A stretch of 33,462 nt of DNA, taken from contig CAJUEX010000010.1 in assembly GCA_910585715.1 (NCBI GenBank), forward strand, positions 49,630-83,091. Direction: 5' to 3'. Shown here piece after piece: positions 1 through 8,475 of this stretch; position 1 is the first letter of the stretch, and each line of letters opens with the position of its first letter. The notes beneath the pieces are model-generated. The model was not told the DNA's origin. It saw nothing but the letters and a program-made list of their open reading frames with translations, and did no database searches. The position numbers and the translations under genes were made by a program. Origin of the DNA: an uncultured Lachnospiraceae bacterium. Its GTDB lineage: Bacteria; Bacillota; Clostridia; Lachnospirales; Lachnospiraceae.

Positions 1-96
1 ATGATTGTGTTTGCTTATGATTGTGTTTGCTTATGATTGTGTTTGCTTATGATTGTGTTTGCTTATGATTGAGCATACTTATGATTGCGTTTGTCT
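1..96. repeat. 16-bp tandem repeat array, six units
   Basis: The unit ATGATTGTGTTTGCTT is repeated head to tail. Units at 1-16, 17-32, 33-48 and 49-64 are identical; units at 65-80 and 81-96 have diverged. The array touches the window edge, so it may be longer. Because 16 is not a multiple of three, the array cannot code for a peptide repeat in one frame; reading from base 1 gives a stop inside the third unit. It ends directly at a TATAAT box (96-101) in front of the PsiE-family gene. There are no spacers, so it is not a CRISPR array. Confidence 0.95.
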
Positions 97-101
97 ATAA
101 T
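69..101 (+). promoter_or_regulatory. possible promoter of the PsiE-family gene, embedded in the repeat array
   Basis: A perfect TATAAT lies at 96-101, 27 bases before the start codon. The only -35-like hexamer nearby, TTGAGC at 69-74, is 21 bases upstream, longer than the usual 16-18, so the promoter is tentative. The -35 side falls inside the degenerate fifth and sixth repeat units. Confidence 0.3.
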
Positions 102-128
102 AAAAAAATTCGTTATGGGAGGAAAAAT

Positions 129-527
129 ATGGATAAAATGGAAAAATTAATTCAAAAAACTTGTGAAATTCTGGAGCTGATTGTAGCATTGTTTGTATTT
201 GCCGGTATTCTGCTGTCGGTTTTTAGTTTTATAAAAGACTTTCAGATTTTTCAGGATATGATAAATGATACATCTGCGCTCAGGCATTATCTGGATAATA
301 TATTTGTTATAGTCATAGGGATTGAATTTCTGAAAATGCTCTGCCGCCCCACTTCGGATAATGTTATGGAGATACTTATTTTCGTGGTGGCAAGGCATAT
401 GATTGTAGATACTACCACTACTTATGAGAATTTTGTGGCGGTAATCAGCGTGGCGATTCTGTGCATTGTGCGCAGGTATCTTCATGCGGCGGAAAAGAGA
501 GATTCTTCTTCGGAAGAAAAAGGCTAG
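129..527 (+). CDS. PsiE-family small integral membrane protein
   Basis: A protein of 132 residues with about four hydrophobic segments and a charged C-terminal tail (KRDSSSEEKG). The middle and end carry the pattern I associate with the PsiE (phosphate-starvation-inducible E) family: an FLKML segment followed by a cysteine-arginine-proline turn, then VMEILIFVVARHMIV and a final hydrophobic helix. The function of PsiE proteins is not established; the name comes from phosphate-starvation induction in E. coli. The start was set at the ATG at 129 because GGGAGG at 117-122 is well spaced in front of it; the reading frame is open further upstream into the repeat array but has no ribosome site there. 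It stands alone, convergent with the three-gene operon to its right. The family assignment comes from motif memory without a search. Confidence 0.75.
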   Translation: MDKMEKLIQKTCEILELIVALFVFAGILLSVFSFIKDFQIFQDMINDTSALRHYLDNIFVIVIGIEFLKMLCRPTSDNVMEILIFVVARHMIVDTTTTYENFVAVISVAILCIVRRYLHAAEKRDSSSEEKG

Positions 528-547
528 CTATAATAATTACAAAACTT

Positions 548-567
548 TTGCGACATAATATTCGCAA
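548..567. terminator. weak hairpin between convergent genes
   Basis: TTGCGA at 548-553 pairs with TCGCAA at 562-567 across an 8-base loop, in the 64-bp gap between the converging PsiE-family gene and the DUF2971 gene. The stem is short and the T tract is poor on either strand, so a bidirectional terminator is only a possibility. Confidence 0.25.
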
Positions 568-591
568 TGTTTCCATCAGTTTTTACTGCAC

Positions 592-1683
592 TCAGAAAAT
601 ATAAGGAATTTTTGATTTTCTCAGAACAATCCCGCTTAAAGACAAAAAGTTATTCTTTATGCACTCCCGTATTATACCCTCACTGCCCTTCCTTTCTATG
701 AACACATTGAATTCATTATACAAACTTTTTATAGTATCACTGTCATTTTTTGAATTATCTTTTGCAAAATTATTATATTTCTCTTCCCATTCATCTGACA
801 ATTCTTTCTTTTGTGTACTGTCTACTATTCCTTCATCTATATTTTGAAAATATTCCCGGATTCTTTCTGACATCTTTCTTAATGAAATGACCGGTACCTT
901 TATCTGTCCCTTGCTTAAAAAATAGGCAATGCTGTCAAAAACTGCATTCTGATTAAATCCCGGTCCCACGATAATTTCCGTAACCGGCCACCCCCCTTTA
1001 AGGCTTATATCTAAATACGGCTTTATAACGCTTCCTTCATTTCTAAAATCTACTCTTGGAATAAATGATATGGCATTACTAAATTCGAATACCAAACGAT
1101 ATTCCTTTTCTGCACCAAAATCTGCTCTCTTTACAAAAGGAGCTATACCAAGCCACAGCTGTATAATATTGTCATCATAATCCAGCATCTTCTTTTTCTT
1201 GAATTGCCTTTTCATCTTTTCTACAATTTTTTTCCCGGTTTGATTATACTCCTTTTCACTCAAAACCTCTTTTGTAAAGTAATATACTTCTTGTGGCCGC
1301 ATATGATAATTAATGTTTTTCTCTCCTTTATCATTATAAGCCAGAAACTTATAATCCTTATTCTCAAATTCCATTTTTAAACTGACGCCGGATTCCTTGG
1401 CATACATGGACCACTGGCTGAGTAAATCCCGTGCCGTCGTAAATGAAATGGAAAAGCTATTTACTTCCCTTTCTCTCCAATCCAGATACACTTCTTCCGA
1501 AAGCTTTTTCTCAGCTGAGCTTTTGAATTCATTTTCTGCATGCAAAATATAATCTCTTACTTCTTTTAAACCGTTCAAATATTCTTCTGAATCATTCATA
1601 TACTTCATATTAGTCGCAAAAATATTTCCATTACTTAGAATGTATCTCATTGTTTCAGTTGTAGTATAATAGTATAACTCCAT
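592..1683 (-). CDS. DUF2971-family protein, candidate effector of the three-gene operon
   Basis: A soluble protein of 363 residues. The first 270 match the DUF2971 pattern: LYYYTTTETMRYILSNG at the N-terminus, FATNMKYMNDSEEY at 22-35, FSISF at 77-81, LSQWSMYAKESGV at 88-100, an AEKEYRLVF segment near 191-199 and IIVGPGFN near 237-244. Residues 270-363 are a charged, probably helical extension. DUF2971 has no assigned activity. The ordered Y/T strand, the S-x-S strand and the E-x-E motif (E192, E194) recall the layout of ADP-ribosyltransferase-fold proteins and of AbiGi-type abortive-infection proteins; that link is my inference. The gene is the last of the operon, 14 bp after the receiver-like gene, with GGATAGGA in front of its ATG. 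As the terminal small gene behind a large ATPase/PRTase protein it occupies the place an effector often does. Confidence 0.8.
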   Translation of the reverse strand: MELYYYTTTETMRYILSNGNIFATNMKYMNDSEEYLNGLKEVRDYILHAENEFKSSAEKKLSEEVYLDWREREVNSFSISFTTARDLLSQWSMYAKESGVSLKMEFENKDYKFLAYNDKGEKNINYHMRPQEVYYFTKEVLSEKEYNQTGKKIVEKMKRQFKKKKMLDYDDNIIQLWLGIAPFVKRADFGAEKEYRLVFEFSNAISFIPRVDFRNEGSVIKPYLDISLKGGWPVTEIIVGPGFNQNAVFDSIAYFLSKGQIKVPVISLRKMSERIREYFQNIDEGIVDSTQKKELSDEWEEKYNNFAKDNSKNDSDTIKSLYNEFNVFIERKGSEGIIRECIKNNFLSLSGIVLRKSKIPYIF

Positions 1684-1697
1684 GTCATTCCTATCCT

Positions 1698-2183
1698 CTA
1701 ATTTTCCTTTGCAATCTGCAATATCTGGTTATCATTCCAAGATAACTGGTTGTCATAGAAGCCTTCTACATCTATTAATTGGTTGGTGAAATTCTGTACC
1801 AGCATAGATTTCAAATCCTTTCCTCCCGTGGTATAAAACCAGATTTTCCCTTTACCCTTATCTCTCTTGCTATTAGCATACCGCACGTTAATTCTTTCTC
1901 CAAAATTACTTTCTTCGTCCAGATTCAGGTCAAACAACATAAAAAGATTCTCTCTGTCATAATACTTATCCAATGTGCTATAAAAGTCAGATATACCAAT
2001 CTTATCAATATCTGTTTCCAATGCTTCTTCCAGCTGCTTTATAGCCTCTTTATATTCAGCAGGCATACTTTCACTTATTGTAAAAAAGAAAATCTTTTCT
2101 ATTTCTACTCCTTCATTCTTTAGTTGCAACAAATTTTCCTTTGCACGCCATGGTGCATCTTCAATCAGCACTAATCTCTTCAT
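1698..2183 (-). CDS. stand-alone receiver-like (REC-fold) protein
   Basis: A protein of 161 residues with the strand and acidic-residue layout of a response-regulator receiver domain: RLVLIED with E8-D9 after strand 1, FMLFDLNLD with D85 at the phospho-acceptor position after strand 3, and KIWFYTTGG with T118/T119 after strand 4. It has no output domain. The segment between strands 1 and 3 is longer than in typical receivers and the usual lysine after strand 5 is not obvious, so it could be a divergent or non-phosphorylated receiver. Its start lies inside the end of the giant gene (23-bp overlap) with AGGAAAGG as ribosome site, which suggests translational coupling. Given the GHKL ATPase domain in the neighbour, the two probably work together; whether by phosphotransfer or by binding cannot be read from sequence. 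Confidence 0.65.
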   Translation of the reverse strand: MKRLVLIEDAPWRAKENLLQLKNEGVEIEKIFFFTISESMPAEYKEAIKQLEEALETDIDKIGISDFYSTLDKYYDRENLFMLFDLNLDEESNFGERINVRYANSKRDKGKGKIWFYTTGGKDLKSMLVQNFTNQLIDVEGFYDNQLSWNDNQILQIAKEN

Positions 2184-5100
2184 CTTTTTCCTTTCCTACC
2201 TGTTCTGCATTATCACATTTTAAGAATTTCTGATATTTTTTTGCTAATATAGGAATCTCCAGCGAAAAATAAAGTTCCTCTCCGCACTTAATCCAATCCG
2301 CTTTTACTTCAAAATCACTTCCAAGCAGTTTTTCAATATCCCTTTTATATTCTAAAATATCCTTTGCTTTATAACATTCCATATTTTCTTTTAATTCATT
2401 GTATGAATCATGTAATATAGAATAAATAATACATTTAATATATCGGGACATGCTCCATAATGAAATGCCATCCTCTTCATTTGCCGGCGGATGCTTCAAC
2501 TCTTCATTGATTTCTTCTGCTTTTCTTTTATCCCAACCTGCAAGATTGGCTATTCTTAAGTCGCCTTGTTCTGTTTTTGACAGGTATACTTTTACTTTAT
2601 CATTTGTCACACTACTTCTTCCTGCTACTCCTGCATTAAGTATTAACGAATACAATAATAAATAAACCTCTCTCCCTGCATTAGCAACATTATAACATAA
2701 TAATTCATCTATGTATTCTATTTCTTTGTCCCCGTCAAACTTTTTTTGGGACAGGACCTGAATTTCCAGCGGCTCGGGGAACTTATCTCTGGTACAGTAA
2801 AAAGAAATTCCCTTATTAAAAATGGAATCTCTATCCTCCCATTTTATTGTCTTTACATTACAACTGGCCAGATAATAGTCTTTTTTCAGGCTTTTCCTAT
2901 ATATCTCACTTACATTTAAATCCGCCAGAAGCGTCAGTACATTACAGCGATAATATTTTTGGTACTTCTCCTGAATGCAGACCTGCTCATACTGCTTTAG
3001 GCGAACATCATTCTTTGTATGAGAATTTGCCTTAGAGCGATTGCTCATCCTCAAATCACGGCTATTGGTTATCAGCTTATACAATTGCCCGCCATCATTG
3101 TCACTGAAAATCTTCTCATTCAGCAAATAATGAAACATCATGCTATTCCTTACATTGTTTAGTCTGTCTGTCCCAGTCTGTTTTTTATTCCATTCTGCAT
3201 AAATGAAAATTGGATGCTCCTGTCTTCCTTCCATCTCCCAGACCAAATAGTCATCCTCATAATTAATTACATAACCGTATCCTTCATTTTGCTCGCTCCT
3301 TCTATAACTCTCCATACGGTGTACCAGTTTTGAATCAAATTCCTGCATGCTGTTTCCCATAGACTTGCTATCTGCCAACAATATATATTCTTTCTGAGGC
3401 AAAATATTTAAATAATCTATTGTTTCATTGGAATTCAGTTTTTTAAAACAATCAGCCAGTTTATTATAATCATTGCATATTTTGCTAATCCATTCATTAT
3501 ACTCGGCATCCGTTTCCATAACGATTTTCACGCTATCTGCCAAAAGAATATTTTTAATCAAAACAACAATAAAATGACATTTCTTCAAAATGTCTTCCTG
3601 TTTTTCTGATTCCTTTTTTTCTTTATTCAAATCTTCGCTAAGCAGCTGAAACAATACCATACTGCTTAATATTCCCAATTTACCCTCTTCTGAAAATTCT
3701 GTCTGATTCTCCCTGCCTTCTTCAATATATTGATAGTCTTTCAATACCTGTTTAAAATTCCCAAACTGATAATCTGTTAGAGCATTTTGTATTACTGAAA
3801 TCTTTTCCAAGACCCTTTGCTCACTGCCACAATATTCAGAATTGCAAAAATATGCCCTAAAGCTATTGTCAAAAGAGAATAAATCACATAGCTTTTTAAC
3901 TCCATCAAACAGCACTCTTGTATTCTCTATGTACATTCTTTCTTTTACCGGTTCCGGAAGCTGTATTGGTATTTTTTCCTCTGTTCCGTATTCCTTTTCA
4001 TTATGAAGCGCATAATCCAGCCAGGCGCTTTTGCTTGTATCAGAATTTACACCTATCAGCCGCTTTACCAGTTGAAGATAATTTTTATAAAAAAGAATTT
4101 TTTCTTCATTTGAAAGATATTCCATATAATTTGTTATCTTATTTATATTTTTCAGTCTTATGATATAGTTGCTTTTCAGCTCCGTCAATTGCTTCAGTAA
4201 TACTAAAAGCAAATCTTTTTTATCTTTTGGTGCAATAATATTTTGCAGCACCACTTGTTCTAGTTGTAATATTAGTTTTTGAATATCTTCTTTTAGCAAA
4301 TATCCCTTTTCTTCTTGAATAGCAGATAATATATCTTTCATTTCCCTGCCAGTCAGCTGCCATTCTACCAGCAAAAGCAAAACATCAAAAACAGCCTGTT
4401 TCATACATTTGTTAAAAACAATGAATGGTCTTGACAAAACCTTTAAATAGGACAGGAAATATTCATACCCTTCCTTCAAGCGACCTTCATAATCAGTCAG
4501 CAACAATTGCAATATACTTTGAACCGCTCTATCCTTATGATTTCCATGATTCTTTTCATTAATATAAATGTGCACCGTATGAGTACATACCATTCGCCGA
4601 TAGGCTCTTTCTTTTTTCTCTGTACTTATTTCCTGATTTTCCTGTAAATAATTTTTTAAGGACTTTACTTCAAATTTTTGTTTTTCATTTTTCCAATAAG
4701 AAGACATCTTTACTGTAGAAGATGTGCTGTATAATATTTCAGCCTCTTTTTCCAATTTACAAATAACACAAGAGTCCCCATGATTTCTTAATGAGGAAAT
4801 AGCAAGTGTCCTAAAGGCGAAATAGTCTTCATCCACTGCCTCAATTGTTCTGTTTTCCTTCTCCCAGCACCGCAAATATTGCATTTTGCTGTACGAGGAA
4901 TTCCTGTCAACAAGAACAAATATTTTTTCAAATATATGTACTTTTATATTTTTATAGTTACCCGAATACAATTTTGCAACTGCTTCCACTAAACTTTTTG
5001 AGCGCCAAAAGGTTCTGCCTGTTACAATACTATCATCTACATAATAAAACTTAATAATTTTTTCCCTTTCCGCCATTTGTTCCAATTTTTCAAACATTAA

Positions 5101-8100
5101 ACAAATATTGGAATATTTAGCCATAATGTTACTTCTATATTCCTTATCCACATCATCCCTGATAAGAATTGCAGCATCATGGAACACAATCCGATTAACC
5201 AACTCCAAAAAACCTGCATTGCTAAAATGGCTTGGGCAAAAGATAACGTGATACTCATTATTATTTAATTCAATTTTACTGCTTATGAATTTTAACCATG
5301 TTTCAATCTCATCACTAAATTGAACACTTAATTTCTCAGTCTGAAAATAATATAAAAAATGATTCTCGCCGCGCCGTACATGGGAATAAATCATAGAATC
5401 CTTCAGGCATTCCAGCTTTCTCTGTTCCCTTTCTATTTCCTCCCACTGCGGCATATACAAAATACCATCCTCTTTTCCATACAAGCCAAATGCCTGATTT
5501 GGAATCGTTGAGGCTGCATTTACTTCAATCAATGGCTTTTCATATAAAACATTTGCCGGAAAGCACATTTTACAATCCATTGCTTCCTCATATGATAAAC
5601 AAACATCAACAAAAAATTTAGGTGCAATTCTTTTCCGTACATTTTTTATGCCAATAACCCTGCTATCTTGTTCAATCCTCCAATAATTATTTTCACCTTT
5701 CGGTCCTACCAATACTAATACATAATGGTCTAATATATTATTTATGCAGTTTTCCCCATTATCATTACAAAACAGGTTAATTAACTTTTCATTGGTTTTT
5801 AACGTAGAAGCAATCGGTACAATACAAACAATGTTTCTATCTTTAAAATATTCCCTTCTTTCCTGAACAGAATTCATATAATGACTATATCGTATTCTGT
5901 CAACATGGGAGTCCCCCCTATTTTCCATCTCTCGCTCTAAAATTGCATAATCCACATCTTCTATATGAAATGTTTTTCTTATGATATTCATTATCTCAAA
6001 TACCAAAGGCTCTGAATAAGTCGCATATCCATATAATGTGATTTTCTCAGTCTTTCTCAGCCTATCAGCCAAATCCTTTACAATCAGATAAGCAAATCTT
6101 GAAATAAATAATTTATTACCAAATAGAAGTTCTGCTTCATAAAACAAGTCTACATGTATGGTTGAGCCCAGTCGCATATGGGTATCATTTACCTTACAGC
6201 CAAATGTTTTCTCCTGAATATCTCTTTCTATTACTTTTTTGGTATAGTACTCAAAAAGAGTCTTACGATCTTTTCCAATTGAAACAGGATACAACACATC
6301 GTAAGGTATTATCTCCGTAATATTATCCTTTGTCTTAGCAGTATCGTTTAACACACTGAAATCCACTATATTGGAAATAATATTTCTGGAAAAATTCATT
6401 TGTTCATTTAACCATGCCGTCTTTCCACAATTATCCGGAATTAAAATCACTTCATTATATGTATCTTTTGCAAATAAGGCAATTTGAAACTCATTGACTG
6501 GCAATGCATATACAGATTCCATATTTTGAAAAACAGCAGCTATTGTATGAGTACATATATTCATACAATCATCCCCACACTCATAGACAACAAAGTGAGG
6601 AACTTTTACTATACTAAGCCTTGTCAGCATAACAGCTTTACAAAATAATTCACCATGAAGGCTTTTCCACTTTAATGCTGAGATAAACCATACGTCTGGT
6701 TTTTCTTTTTTACATATTTCCATTATTTGATTTGATAAATAATTGATTTTTGCTTCCTTTTCTTCCTGTGAAGTATATACGTGATTCATATCCCTGATTT
6801 CTCTATTAATAATAGAATAATTCAGACACTTGCCAGTTGTTTCTTCTATATCAATATCCTTATCAATACCTATTTCAGAACGCAATAGTTTTTTCTGTAA
6901 CTCCTTTATCGGCAACAAAATAGTATATTTTGTTCCTGGTAAGCACTTATCTCCTTTTCCCTTTTCCCATGATTCTCCCTGTAACGCTTCATGACCGGCA
7001 TGACTTTCCAAAATAAATTTTCCACTGCTTTGTTTTATAATATTTTCAAAAATTCTAATTCCAAAATGTTTACCAAAATTATTTTTATTTTCATAATATG
7101 ATATCCATCTCTTTCGATTCTTTTCAATCCTGCCCTCTTTTAATCCGCCCCTGAAAAAATCAGTTGGCATAAAATCTGAAAATAACTCCTTCAGTTTCGG
7201 TTCTTTAATCTTAACCTGAAAATTTTGTGCCATGTTGTACCGCTTACAACCATCTGTATAATCTGCAATGATTACTTCCAAAAAAGAAACGTTATCTTCA
7301 TTTCTAATCCCATCATATTTATTTATTATATATTCAGATTCACCACTGCAAATACGAAAGGAAAATATACCTTCTTTTGCAGACGAATGAAACACTATGT
7401 TTTCCAGCAGCTGCATACAACCATTGGCATATAGCTTCATCTGACGTATAAATGCATGTAACTGCCCCATCTCAATTACTTTTTTCTTTTTACGAAATTC
7501 CCTAAGAGAATATGCCAGAAAAGTCCATGCTAATACATTCATGGAAGCAAATATATCCACTATTTCTTTTAATGATTCCTTAGGAAAACAACTATTGTTT
7601 TGCTGGAGCAAAGCTACAGAACCATACAAAACTTCATTTTCTTTTATCTTTTGCAAATCCGCCTTACCTATTAATATTTTTTGCATTTCCTTTGGTATAA
7701 TATATTCTGTAATAGAAGCAGAAAATAATCTTAATAATTTTGTATCCACCTGCTGTACCGGAAGAAAATGAGTCAAGGCTCCTATTTCCCTTTTTTGAAG
7801 CCTTTGTATACTCTTTTGTCCTGAGCACTGATAATATACATCATTATAAATCCTATTATTTTTACTTATAGTAGAAAAAAAATGAGATACTTTAAAATAA
7901 TCTTCCTTTGCCCCTTTTAATAAAAACTTCATTTTCAGGTTTTTATAATACTGTTTTATCAATATTAAATCACTTAATTCACTTATATCATCCAGTATGT
8001 CCATATCCAAAATAGCACTAAATATTATTTCAAATCCATCCAGCCCTATATACATTTTTTCCGGTTTATTAATATCTTTAAATTCCCGTCTGTGATTTTC

Positions 8101-8286
8101 TATATATCTTACAATTTCTAAATCAGAAGTCACATTACTTTTATCAATCACTTTGCTCTTAAAATTTGTCACATCTTTTTTTTCAAATTTCTCTTTATTT
8201 GAAAACTTTGCCATAAAATTACTTATCGTATAAAATAATTGTTCTTCCCGCTTAACTTCACATAAAAATATAAGTATTTTATCCAT
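2161..8286 (-). CDS. giant GHKL-ATPase / phosphoribosyltransferase multidomain protein
   Basis: About 2041 residues, no signal peptide or membrane segment seen. Numbering below counts from the upstream TTG at 8328; subtract 14 for the chosen ATG at 8286. Residues 285-475 look like a GHKL ATPase: LLENIVFHS (N-box, E309/N310), FGKHFGIRIF (G-box, 418-427) and GTKYTILLPI (465-474). Residues about 720-920 resemble an orotate-PRTase-like fold: HVDLFYEAEL (725-734), ITLYGYA and a degenerate PRPP-loop-like IVPIASTLKTN (836-846). Residues about 1010-1120 contain a textbook PRPP-binding motif, YYVDDSIVTGRTF, with D1098/D1099. A CVIC pair sits at 1187-1190, followed by a long helical stretch. Residues about 1885-2030 look like a degenerate second GHKL domain: LILNAG with N1898, GISLWSMSRYIK near 1954, FSLEIPI. 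First gene of the operon. The TTG has no ribosome site; the ATG at 8286 has only a weak one. I know no named protein with this layout. Confidence 0.8.
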   Translation of the reverse strand: MDKILIFLCEVKREEQLFYTISNFMAKFSNKEKFEKKDVTNFKSKVIDKSNVTSDLEIVRYIENHRREFKDINKPEKMYIGLDGFEIIFSAILDMDILDDISELSDLILIKQYYKNLKMKFLLKGAKEDYFKVSHFFSTISKNNRIYNDVYYQCSGQKSIQRLQKREIGALTHFLPVQQVDTKLLRLFSASITEYIIPKEMQKILIGKADLQKIKENEVLYGSVALLQQNNSCFPKESLKEIVDIFASMNVLAWTFLAYSLREFRKKKKVIEMGQLHAFIRQMKLYANGCMQLLENIVFHSSAKEGIFSFRICSGESEYIINKYDGIRNEDNVSFLEVIIADYTDGCKRYNMAQNFQVKIKEPKLKELFSDFMPTDFFRGGLKEGRIEKNRKRWISYYENKNNFGKHFGIRIFENIIKQSSGKFILESHAGHEALQGESWEKGKGDKCLPGTKYTILLPIKELQKKLLRSEIGIDKDIDIEETTGKCLNYSIINREIRDMNHVYTSQEEKEAKINYLSNQIMEICKKEKPDVWFISALKWKSLHGELFCKAVMLTRLSIVKVPHFVVYECGDDCMNICTHTIAAVFQNMESVYALPVNEFQIALFAKDTYNEVILIPDNCGKTAWLNEQMNFSRNIISNIVDFSVLNDTAKTKDNITEIIPYDVLYPVSIGKDRKTLFEYYTKKVIERDIQEKTFGCKVNDTHMRLGSTIHVDLFYEAELLFGNKLFISRFAYLIVKDLADRLRKTEKITLYGYATYSEPLVFEIMNIIRKTFHIEDVDYAILEREMENRGDSHVDRIRYSHYMNSVQERREYFKDRNIVCIVPIASTLKTNEKLINLFCNDNGENCINNILDHYVLVLVGPKGENNYWRIEQDSRVIGIKNVRKRIAPKFFVDVCLSYEEAMDCKMCFPANVLYEKPLIEVNAASTIPNQAFGLYGKEDGILYMPQWEEIEREQRKLECLKDSMIYSHVRRGENHFLYYFQTEKLSVQFSDEIETWLKFISSKIELNNNEYHVIFCPSHFSNAGFLELVNRIVFHDAAILIRDDVDKEYRSNIMAKYSNICLMFEKLEQMAEREKIIKFYYVDDSIVTGRTFWRSKSLVEAVAKLYSGNYKNIKVHIFEKIFVLVDRNSSYSKMQYLRCWEKENRTIEAVDEDYFAFRTLAISSLRNHGDSCVICKLEKEAEILYSTSSTVKMSSYWKNEKQKFEVKSLKNYLQENQEISTEKKERAYRRMVCTHTVHIYINEKNHGNHKDRAVQSILQLLLTDYEGRLKEGYEYFLSYLKVLSRPFIVFNKCMKQAVFDVLLLLVEWQLTGREMKDILSAIQEEKGYLLKEDIQKLILQLEQVVLQNIIAPKDKKDLLLVLLKQLTELKSNYIIRLKNINKITNYMEYLSNEEKILFYKNYLQLVKRLIGVNSDTSKSAWLDYALHNEKEYGTEEKIPIQLPEPVKERMYIENTRVLFDGVKKLCDLFSFDNSFRAYFCNSEYCGSEQRVLEKISVIQNALTDYQFGNFKQVLKDYQYIEEGRENQTEFSEEGKLGILSSMVLFQLLSEDLNKEKKESEKQEDILKKCHFIVVLIKNILLADSVKIVMETDAEYNEWISKICNDYNKLADCFKKLNSNETIDYLNILPQKEYILLADSKSMGNSMQEFDSKLVHRMESYRRSEQNEGYGYVINYEDDYLVWEMEGRQEHPIFIYAEWNKKQTGTDRLNNVRNSMMFHYLLNEKIFSDNDGGQLYKLITNSRDLRMSNRSKANSHTKNDVRLKQYEQVCIQEKYQKYYRCNVLTLLADLNVSEIYRKSLKKDYYLASCNVKTIKWEDRDSIFNKGISFYCTRDKFPEPLEIQVLSQKKFDGDKEIEYIDELLCYNVANAGREVYLLLYSLILNAGVAGRSSVTNDKVKVYLSKTEQGDLRIANLAGWDKRKAEEINEELKHPPANEEDGISLWSMSRYIKCIIYSILHDSYNELKENMECYKAKDILEYKRDIEKLLGSDFEVKADWIKCGEELYFSLEIPILAKKYQKFLKCDNAEQVGKEKDEEISAD

Positions 8287-8376
8287 TTTTCGCCCGTATA
8301 TTACCCTTCCCTTGGCATATTCTGCCAAAAACTATATGCATAATATCTCATTTTTATCTCCGCATCTGTCGAAAAA

Positions 8377-8408
8377 CAAATGCTTTTGTGTATTTTAACA
8401 CAAAAGCA
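8377..8408 (-). terminator. AT-rich hairpin after the glycan operon, possible terminator
   Basis: A perfect 11-bp inverted repeat (8381-8391 with 8398-8408, loop ATTTTA). On the minus strand the stem is followed by TTTGTTTTT, as in an intrinsic terminator, and it lies about 70 bp after the rfbG stop codon. The stem is AT-rich. The same bases can be read as the promoter of the next operon, so the two readings compete. Confidence 0.4.
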
Positions 8409-8421
8409 CGAAGTTATACAA
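8392..8421 (-). promoter_or_regulatory. candidate promoter of the three-gene operon
   Basis: On the minus strand TTGTAT (8421-8416) and TAAAAT (8397-8392) are separated by 18 bases, with TG one base before the -10, that is, an extended -10. The start codon of the giant gene follows about 105 bases later. The geometry (TTG..., 18 bases, TGTTAAAAT) is exactly repeated at 11294-11265 in front of a decayed transposase gene. The 189-bp gap 8287-8475 holds nothing else that I can recognise. Confidence 0.5.
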
Positions 8422-8475
8422 TCCATTATTATATTTTATACTAAAAAAATATTTCCCAGGCAAAAATGGATATAG

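Noticed and set aside
1..96. CRISPR array
   Set aside because: The repeats are directly adjacent with no spacers and are only 16 bases long.
8287..8328. Upstream TTG as start of the giant protein
   Set aside because: The 14 extra codons begin with TTG without any ribosome binding site in front; the ATG at 8286 is the better choice, although its own site is weak.
592..8328. Ordinary two-component system
   Set aside because: There is no membrane sensor, no clear phosphotransfer domain, and no DNA-binding output on the receiver-like protein; the giant protein also has PRTase-like regions.
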